This document shows, one piece after another, positions 4,931-9,852 of a stretch of 9,852 nt of DNA (the first letter of the stretch is position 1; every line of letters begins with the position of its first letter). The notes under the pieces were generated by a model. That model had not been told where the DNA came from. It was given only the letters and a program-made list of their open reading frames with translations, and did not search any database. The translations under genes and the position numbers were made by a program. This stretch comes from DASUSF01 sp036375275 (GTDB lineage: Bacteria; Pseudomonadota; Alphaproteobacteria; Geminicoccales; Geminicoccaceae): positions 1 to 9,852 of the forward strand of contig DASUSF010000225.1 of the NCBI GenBank assembly GCA_036375275.1, written 5' to 3'.

Positions 4931-5784
4931 GCGGCGGGCTGCTGAGCGGCAGGTCGCGGATCGCCGGGATCATGGGCCACCCGGTCGGCCACTCGCTGTC
5001 GCCCCGGCTGCACGGCCACTGGCTCCGCCGCCACCGGATCGACGGCGCCTACATCCCGATGCCGGTCGCCCCGACCGATCTCGAGCCGGCGCTTCGGGCG
5101 CTGCCGAAGCTCGGCCTGCGGGGCTGCAATCTCACCATCCCGCACAAGGAGGCGGCGCTGCGGATCGTCGACCGGGCGAGCGAGCGGGCGACGCGGATCG
5201 GCGCGGTCAACACCGTGGTGGTCGAGGCCGACGGCACGCTGAGCGGCCACAACACGGACGGGTATGGCTTTCTCGAGAGCCTGCACGAGGTCGCCGCGGG
5301 CGGGTCGCCGACGCGCAGCCTCGCCGTCGTGATCGGCGCGGGCGGGGCGGCGCGCGCGATCGTCGTGGCGCTCCAGGATGCGGGCGCGCCGCTGATCCGG
5401 GTGCTCAACCGGACCCGTGATCGTGCCGACGTCCTGGCCGAGGAGCTCCACCACCGGATCGAGGTCGCGGACTGGAGCGAGCGCGGGCGCGCGGTCGAGG
5501 GAGCGGCGCTCCTGGTCAACACGACGAGCCTCGGCATGGTCGGTCAGCCGAGCCTCGACCTGCCGCTCGACCGGTTGCCGGAGAGCGCCCTCGTCGCCGA
5601 CGCCGTCTACATCCCGCTCGAGACGCCGCTCCTGGCCGCCGCCCGGGCGCGCGGCAACCGCTGCATCGACGGTCTCGGCATGCTGCTCCACCAGGGCCGG
5701 CCCGGGTTCGAGGCGTGGTTCGGGGTCCGGCCGGAGGTCGACGACGACCTGCGCGCCGTGATGCTCGAGGCGCTCGGCCGATGA
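4927..5784 (+). CDS. aroE: Shikimate dehydrogenase
   Basis: This 285-residue NADP-dependent enzyme reduces 3-dehydroshikimate to shikimate in the cytoplasm, the fourth step of the chorismate pathway. The substrate-binding domain shows GHPVGHSLSPRLH (17-29, with the shikimate-binding serines), NLTIPHKE with catalytic Lys74, GAVNTVV (92-98) and HNTDGYGF with catalytic Asp111. The Rossmann part has the glycine-rich IGAGGAARA (137-145) and the NRT loop (161-163) that contacts the NADP phosphate, then NTTSLGM. The end carries DAVYIPLETPLLAAARARG and GMLLHQGRPGFEAWFG, whose glutamine binds shikimate. No key residue is missing and the length is normal. The start ATG overlaps the maf stop (ATGA, 4927-4930), and its own stop overlaps the coaE start in the same way. 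It therefore sits inside an operon without independent leader sequence. Confidence 0.95.
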   Translation: MSGGLLSGRSRIAGIMGHPVGHSLSPRLHGHWLRRHRIDGAYIPMPVAPTDLEPALRALPKLGLRGCNLTIPHKEAALRIVDRASERATRIGAVNTVVVEADGTLSGHNTDGYGFLESLHEVAAGGSPTRSLAVVIGAGGAARAIVVALQDAGAPLIRVLNRTRDRADVLAEELHHRIEVADWSERGRAVEGAALLVNTTSLGMVGQPSLDLPLDRLPESALVADAVYIPLETPLLAAARARGNRCIDGLGMLLHQGRPGFEAWFGVRPEVDDDLRAVMLEALGR

Positions 5785-6404
5785 TCGTCCTCGGCCTGAC
5801 CGGCGGCATCGGCATGGGCAAGTCCACCGCGGCGGCGATCTTCCGGAGCTTCGACGTACCGGTCCACGACGCGGACGCCGAGGTCCACCGGCTGTTCGCG
5901 CCCGGCGGCGCCGCGGTCGAGGAGGTCGACGCGGGCTTTCCGGGCTGCCTGGACGCGGCCGGCGGGATCGACCGCGGCAGGCTCGGAGCGGCGGTGCTGG
6001 GCGAGCCGGACGCGCTCCGCCGGCTGGAGGCGATCGTCCACCCGCTGGTGCGGGTGGCGGAACGTCGCTTTCTCGCCGTGTGGCGGGCGCGGCGGTGCGG
6101 GCTCGTCCTGCTCGAAATTCCGCTCCTGTTCGAGACCGGCGCCGACAAGCGCCTCGACGCGGTCGCCGTGGTCAGCGCGCCCGGCTTCGTGCAGGCGCAA
6201 CGCGTGTTCCGGCGCGACGGCATGACGCCAGGGAAGCTCGAGGCGGTCCGGGCGCGTCAGATGCCCGATCCGGAGAAGCGGCGGCGGGCCGACTTCGTGA
6301 TCCCGACCGGCCTCGGCCGGCGAACGACGGTGGATGCGATCGGCCGGATCGTCCGGTTGCTGCGCGGGGCCGCGGTCGGGCGGATCGAGGCATGCCATGC
6401 GTGA
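5781..6404 (+). CDS. coaE: Dephospho-CoA kinase
   Basis: This 207-residue P-loop kinase phosphorylates the ribose 3'-hydroxyl of dephospho-CoA, the last step of coenzyme A synthesis, in the cytoplasm. It shows the P-loop GGIGMGKST (8-16), HDADAEVH with the acidic D30-A-D32 pair near the active site, IVHPLVR (86-91), LEIPLLFETGAD (111-122) and RQMPDPEKRRRADFVI (159-174), the lid and C-terminal hallmarks. Two small departures are visible: LEIPLLFE instead of the commoner LDIPLLFE, and IPTG where IDTG or IDNS is usual near residues 174-177. Length is normal for the family. The ATG at 5781 overlaps the aroE stop by 4 nt. Its last 8 nt overlap the start of dnaQ. The order aroE-coaE-dnaQ is a conserved alphaproteobacterial arrangement. 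Confidence 0.94.
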   Translation: MIVLGLTGGIGMGKSTAAAIFRSFDVPVHDADAEVHRLFAPGGAAVEEVDAGFPGCLDAAGGIDRGRLGAAVLGEPDALRRLEAIVHPLVRVAERRFLAVWRARRCGLVLLEIPLLFETGADKRLDAVAVVSAPGFVQAQRVFRRDGMTPGKLEAVRARQMPDPEKRRRADFVIPTGLGRRTTVDAIGRIVRLLRGAAVGRIEACHA

Positions 6405-7089
6405 GATCGTGCTCGACACCGAGACCACCGGCCTCGAGCCGGAGGAGGGTCACCGGATCGTCGAGCTCGGCGCGATCGAGCTGATCAACCACGTGCCCTC
6501 GGGCCGGGTGTTCCACGCCTACGTCAACCCGGAGCGCGACATGCCGGAGGACGCGCTCCGCGTGCACGGCCTGACCAGCGCCTTCCTCCGTGAGCAGCCG
6601 GTGTTCGCCGAGGTCGCGGAGGGCTTTCTGGCGTTCCTCGATCAGGATCAGGCGGGAGCGCCCCAGCCGGCCCGCCTGGTCGCGCACAACGCGAGCTTCG
6701 ACGTCGCGTTCATCAACATGGAGCTCGCCCGCCTCGGCCGCCCGCCACTCCCGGTCGACCGGGTGATCGACACGCTCCCGATCGCACGCCAGCGCTTTCC
6801 CGGCGCGCCGAACAGCCTGGACGCGCTCTGCCGGCGGTTCGAGGTCGACGCCTCGGCACGCACCAAGCACGGTGCGCTGCTCGATTCGGAGCTGCTCGCG
6901 GAGGTCTATCTCGGGCTCCTCGGCGGCCGCCAGCCGGGCCTCGAGCTGATCCAGGTCCGCGTCCGGCGGGTCGGCCAGATCGCCGAGCGGGTCCGCCGCG
7001 AGCCGCGGCCGCACGTCGCCAGCGCCGAGGAGCTGGCGGCGCACGCGGCCCTCCTCGAGCTGATCAAGGACCCGGTCTGGCGGCTCTGA
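6397..7089 (+). CDS. dnaQ: DNA polymerase III epsilon subunit (3'-5' proofreading exonuclease)
   Basis: The epsilon subunit removes misincorporated nucleotides within the pol III core. The 230-residue protein has the DEDDh exonuclease residues. Exo I is LDTETTG with Asp7 and Glu9. Exo II is HNASFDVAF with Asp102. Exo III is KHGALLDSELL with His158 and Asp163. EEGHRIVELGAIEL and VHGLTSAFL match the expected substrate-site blocks. The tail after about residue 178 is the short segment expected to bind the polymerase alpha subunit. The start ATG 6397 lies within the coaE end (8-nt overlap) and places the first catalytic aspartate at the usual depth. Earlier in-frame codons encode an arginine- and glycine-rich shadow of coaE. 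It is the last gene of the tightly packed maf-aroE-coaE-dnaQ run. A 90-nt gap follows before icd. Confidence 0.94.
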   Translation: MREIVLDTETTGLEPEEGHRIVELGAIELINHVPSGRVFHAYVNPERDMPEDALRVHGLTSAFLREQPVFAEVAEGFLAFLDQDQAGAPQPARLVAHNASFDVAFINMELARLGRPPLPVDRVIDTLPIARQRFPGAPNSLDALCRRFEVDASARTKHGALLDSELLAEVYLGLLGGRQPGLELIQVRVRRVGQIAERVRREPRPHVASAEELAAHAALLELIKDPVWRL

Positions 7090-7121
7090 GCCATCCGGGA
7101 GCCATCCGCGCAGCGGCCTCT

Positions 7122-7150
7122 GGCCTCGCCCCCCGGTCTCGGCTACAAGC
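7122..7150 (+). promoter_or_regulatory. Possible icd promoter
   Basis: In the 90-nt dnaQ-icd gap, TGGCCT followed after 17 nt by TACAAG (at about 7144-7149) is a loose match to housekeeping -35/-10 boxes, ending some 30 nt before the icd start. The -35 match is poor. The main argument is that icd has its own spacing and ribosome-binding site (GAGAGGA, 7166-7172), unlike the overlapping genes upstream. Confidence 0.22.
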
Positions 7151-7179
7151 CGGCCCAGCAGCATCGAGAGGACGGCATC

Positions 7180-8397
7180 ATGGCGAAGATCAAGGTGCGG
7201 AACCCGATCGTCGAGATCGACGGGGACGAGATGACCCGGGTCATCTGGCAGATGATCAAGGACAAGCTGATCTTCCCCTACCTCGACCTCGAGACGCTGT
7301 ATTTCGACCTCGGCATCGAGAAGCGCGACCAGACCGACGATCAGATCACCATCGACGCCGCCAACGCGATCAAGGAGCACAGCGTCGGGGTCAAGTGCGC
7401 GACCATCACGCCCGACGAGACCCGGGTCAAGGAGTTCGGCCTCAAGAAGATGTGGCGTTCGCCCAACGGCACGATCCGCAACATCCTCGGCGGCACGGTG
7501 TTCCGCGAGCCGATCATCTGCAGGAACGTCCCGCGCCTCGTCCCGGGCTGGACCGAGCCGATCATCATCGGCCGCCATGCCTTCGGCGACCAGTACCGCG
7601 CCACCGACTTCAAGGTGCCGGGCAAGGGCACTCTCAAGATGGTCTTTCAGCCGGAAGACGGCTCGGCGCCGCAGGAGTACGACATCTTCAAGTTCCCGGG
7701 CGCGGGCGTCGCCCTCGGCATGTACAACCTGGACGAATCGATCCGGGACTTCGCCCGCGCGTCGCTCAACTACGGCCTGATGCGCAACTGTCCGGTCTAT
7801 CTTTCGACCAAGAACACCATTCTCAAGGTCTATGACGGTCGCTTCAAGGACATCTTCGAAGAGGTCTACGAGGCCGAGTTCAAGACCGAGTTCGAAAAGA
7901 AGAAGCTGACCTACGAGCACCGGCTGATCGACGACATGGTCGCGGCGGCGCTGAAGTGGTCGGGGAACTTCGTCTGGGCATGCAAGAACTACGACGGCGA
8001 CGTGCAGTCCGACACCGTGGCGCAGGGCTTCGGCTCGCTCGGCCTGATGACCTCGGTGCTCATGACCGCCGACGGCCGGACGATCGAGGCGGAGGCGGCG
8101 CACGGCACCGTCACCCGCCACTTCCGGCAGTGGCAGCAGGGCAAGCAGACCTCGACCAACCCGATCGCCTCGATCTTCGCCTGGACCCGGGCGCTCGGCT
8201 TCCGGGGCAAGCTCGACCAGACGCCCGAGGTCGAGGAGTTCGCCCGGACCCTGGAGCGGGTGTGCGTCGAGACGGTCGAGGCCGGCGAGATGACCAAGGA
8301 CCTGGCGCTCCTCATCGGACCGGAGCAGCCGTGGCTCACGACCGAGCAGTTTCTCGACGCCCTGGAGGCCCGGCTCAAGTCCGCGGTCGGCGCCTGA
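7180..8397 (+). CDS. icd: NADP-dependent isocitrate dehydrogenase (eukaryote-like homodimeric type)
   Basis: This 405-residue cytosolic TCA-cycle enzyme oxidatively decarboxylates isocitrate to 2-oxoglutarate, producing NADPH. The sequence follows the type shared by alphaproteobacteria and eukaryotes (human IDH1/IDH2) rather than the E. coli type. It contains NPIVEIDGDEMTRVIW, CATITPDE (Thr77 in a substrate-contacting position), SPNGTIRNILGGTVFREPI with Arg100 and Arg109, and GWTEPIIIGRHAFGDQYRATDF, whose Arg132 falls at the same number as the IDH1 catalytic arginine. LIDDMVAAALKWSG and KNYDGDVQSDTVAQGFGSLGLMTS carry the metal-binding aspartates. EAAHGTVTRHFR is the NADP loop. All expected active-site residues are present and the length is normal. 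GAGAGGA (7166-7172) precedes the ATG by 7 nt. It is convergent with hslU, with 258 nt between the two stops. Confidence 0.97.
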   Translation: MAKIKVRNPIVEIDGDEMTRVIWQMIKDKLIFPYLDLETLYFDLGIEKRDQTDDQITIDAANAIKEHSVGVKCATITPDETRVKEFGLKKMWRSPNGTIRNILGGTVFREPIICRNVPRLVPGWTEPIIIGRHAFGDQYRATDFKVPGKGTLKMVFQPEDGSAPQEYDIFKFPGAGVALGMYNLDESIRDFARASLNYGLMRNCPVYLSTKNTILKVYDGRFKDIFEEVYEAEFKTEFEKKKLTYEHRLIDDMVAAALKWSGNFVWACKNYDGDVQSDTVAQGFGSLGLMTSVLMTADGRTIEAEAAHGTVTRHFRQWQQGKQTSTNPIASIFAWTRALGFRGKLDQTPEVEEFARTLERVCVETVEAGEMTKDLALLIGPEQPWLTTEQFLDALEARLKSAVGA

Positions 8398-8655
8398 TCC
8401 GCATCTGCCAGCCGAGCCGGGATGGTGTAGCTCTCGCGCCACAGTAGAGCGCTCAAGTCGACGTTTCCGCGCTCGCGCGACGGAACCGCTGGACAGCGTC
8501 CGCCAACCGCACTCAAATAGAGCTTTAGAGCCGCCGGCTAACCTCAGCCGTGCGCGCGTTTTCTCGGAGACGCCCGCATGCGGCACGGGCACGACGAGAT
8601 GGCTGCCCTCGCCGACGCCCCGGCTGGCGGGGCGCGATCCGCCCGCGGCGGCCGG
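8398..8655. other. Intergenic region between convergent icd and hslU
   Basis: These 258 nt hold no gene I can support. TTCCGCGC (8465-8472) folds back on GCG-A-CGGAA (8477-8485) with a TCGC loop, and CGGCT/AGCCG (8535-8550 region) forms another small stem. Near hslU, CGCCCC (8616-8621) pairs with GGGGCG (8629-8634) around a 7-nt loop. None has a T tract directly after the stem, though TTTT occurs just past GCGCGCG near 8569-8572. The hexamer TAGAGC or a close variant occurs three times. These stems probably serve as termination or mRNA-end structures for the two convergent transcripts. Confidence 0.4.
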
Positions 8656-9852
8656 TCACAGGATGAAGCGGGACAGGTCGGCGCCCTCGAGCAGGTGGCC
8701 CACCCGGTCGCGCACGTAAGCGGGATCGATCACCACCGTCTCGCCGTGCCGGTCCGACGCGCCGAAGCTGATCTCCTCGACCAGCCGCTCCATGACGGTG
8801 TGGAGGCGCCGCGCCCCGATGTTCTCGACCTGCTCGTTGATGTCGGCGGCGAGCCGGGCGATCTCCTCGATCGCGTCGTCGGTGAAGTCGAGCGTCACCC
8901 CTTCGGTCGCGAGCAGGGCGACGTACTGCTTGATCAGGCTGGCCTCCGGCTCGACCAGGATGCGCGCGAGATCGGAGCGGGTCAGCGGGCTGAGCTCGAC
9001 CCGGATCGGCAGCCGCCCCTGCAGCTCCGGCAGCAGGTCCGAGGGCTTGGAATTGTGGAACGCCCCGCTCGCGATGAACAGGATGTGGTCGGTCTTGATC
9101 ACGCCGTGCTTGGTGGTGACGTTGGTGCCCTCGATCAGCGGCAGCAGGTCGCGCTGCACGCCTTCCCGCGACACGTCCGCGCCGCGGGCCCCCTCGCGGG
9201 CGCTGATCTTGTCGATCTCGTCGAGGAAGACGATGCCGTTCTCCTCGACCGCGGTGATCGCCTCGCGACGGACCTGCTCCTGGTCGAGCAGCTTGTCGGC
9301 CTCCTCCTCCATGAGGACGCCGTAGCTCTCCTCGACCGTCATCCGCTTGCGCTTGGTCTTCTCGCCGAACGCCTTGCCGAACACGTCGGAGAGGTTGAGC
9401 ATGCCCATCTGCGCGCCGGGCATGCCCGGGATGTCGAAGGTCGGGAGCCCGCCGCCGCCGCGGTCCACCACCTCCAGCTCGATCTCCTTCGACGCGAGGG
9501 TGCCTTCGCGGAGGAGGCGGCGGAACTTGTCCCGCGTCTCCCGCCCGGCATTCGCGCCGACCAGGGCGTCCAGGACCCGCTCCTCGGCGTTGAGCTCGGC
9601 CTTGGCCGTGACCTCTTTGCGGAGCCGCTCGCGGGTCATGCTCAGGGCCACCTCGATCAGGTCGCGGACGATCGATTCCACGTCCCGGCCGACGTAGCCG
9701 ACCTCGGTGAACTTGGTCGCCTCCACCTTGATGAAGGGGGCCTGGGCGAGGCGCGCGAGGCGGCGCGCGATCTCGGTCTTGCCGCAGCCGGTCGGCCCGA
9801 TGGTCAGGATGTTCTTCGGCAGGACCTCTTCGCGCAGGCCCTCCTCCAGCTG
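8656..9852 (-). CDS. hslU: ATP-dependent protease ATPase subunit HslU, N-terminus cut off by window edge
   Basis: HslU (ClpY) is the AAA+ unfoldase of the cytoplasmic HslVU protease. It forms a hexameric ring that unfolds substrates and threads them into the HslV peptidase. The 398 visible residues run from the edge, in frame from base 9852, to the stop at 8656. By comparison with E. coli HslU (443 residues) about 38 N-terminal residues are missing. Seen are Walker A GPTGCGKT (visible residues 19-26), the pore loop GYVG in FTEVGYVGRDVES (48-60), the shortened intermediate domain, Walker B GIVFLDEIDK, DVSREGVQRDLLP, KTDHILFIASGAFH, ELQGRLPIRVEL and ENIGARRLHTV. The C-terminal SRFIL docks into HslV. 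hslV would be expected just upstream, beyond position 9852. ATG codons inside the visible part, such as the one at 9726, are internal because the conserved Walker A lies before them. Confidence 0.96.
   Translation of the reverse strand, partial: QLEEGLREEVLPKNILTIGPTGCGKTEIARRLARLAQAPFIKVEATKFTEVGYVGRDVESIVRDLIEVALSMTRERLRKEVTAKAELNAEERVLDALVGANAGRETRDKFRRLLREGTLASKEIELEVVDRGGGGLPTFDIPGMPGAQMGMLNLSDVFGKAFGEKTKRKRMTVEESYGVLMEEEADKLLDQEQVRREAITAVEENGIVFLDEIDKISAREGARGADVSREGVQRDLLPLIEGTNVTTKHGVIKTDHILFIASGAFHNSKPSDLLPELQGRLPIRVELSPLTRSDLARILVEPEASLIKQYVALLATEGVTLDFTDDAIEEIARLAADINEQVENIGARRLHTVMERLVEEISFGASDRHGETVVIDPAYVRDRVGHLLEGADLSRFIL

Noticed and set aside
7091..7110. Direct repeat GCCATCCG twice after dnaQ
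   Set aside because: Eight bases repeated once in GC-rich DNA is expected by chance, and nothing around it suggests an operator or element end.
8421..8490. tRNA-like string GGGATGGTGTAGCTC after icd
   Set aside because: The D-arm-like wording is not followed by an anticodon arm, a GTTCRA T-loop or a matching acceptor stem.
6172..8592. An open minus-strand frame of about 800 codons opposite coaE, dnaQ and icd
   Set aside because: It lies antisense to three clear genes, its translation is rich in Arg, Asp, Val and Leu with no domain, and such frames arise from third-position GC bias in GC-rich DNA.
8616..8634. Hairpin CGCCCC/GGGGCG as the hslU terminator
   Set aside because: The stem is good but no T tract follows it on either strand; kept only as a structural note in the intergenic entry.

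Overview
The window is about 9.85 kb of GC-rich chromosome from an alphaproteobacterium. The evidence is the gene order maf-aroE-coaE-dnaQ with short overlaps, the NADP isocitrate dehydrogenase of the type shared with eukaryotes, HslU on the opposite strand, and roughly 70% GC in the housekeeping genes. A Rhodospirillales- or Geminicoccales-like source would fit, but the genus cannot be read from the sequence.

Left part (1-1021): the last 23 codons of a protein with an outer-membrane beta-barrel-like C-terminus (possibly a TonB-dependent receptor) are followed by two small exported proteins in tandem (125-508 and 558-953). The two are diverged paralogues ending in the same CRWVGSTYTCY block. 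They are visibly less GC-rich than the rest and are closed by a strong intrinsic terminator at 984-1021. I do not recognise their family.

Middle-left (1025-3315, minus strand): a UgpC/MalK-type sugar or glycerol-phosphate ABC ATPase lies downstream of a YbiC/HcxB-like 2-hydroxycarboxylate dehydrogenase of the Ldh2/malate-lactate family. A GC-rich hairpin separates them, and no permease or binding-protein gene is present.

Middle (3416-4198, plus strand): a small lipoprotein gene is broken by an apparent frameshift near 3623. After it comes gdx (sugE), a guanidinium exporter of the small multidrug resistance family. Its leader has two C-bulged hairpins with ACGA loops just before the ribosome-binding site, which is the architecture of a guanidine-II (mini-ykkC) riboswitch. 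Exporter and sensor together make a complete guanidine-detoxification unit.

Right part (4280-8397, plus strand): maf, aroE, coaE and dnaQ form a tightly packed operon with 4-, 4- and 8-nt overlaps. It covers nucleotide sanitation, the shikimate pathway, the last step of CoA synthesis and DNA proofreading. icd follows with its own ribosome-binding site. The 258-nt gap to the convergent hslU holds small hairpins but no gene I can support. hslU (minus strand, 8656-9852) lacks about the first 38 codons at the window edge.

The points most worth a second look are the riboswitch-gdx unit, the tandem CRWVGSTYTCY proteins, and the frameshifted lipoprotein. No tRNA, rRNA, CRISPR array, insertion sequence or attachment site is visible.
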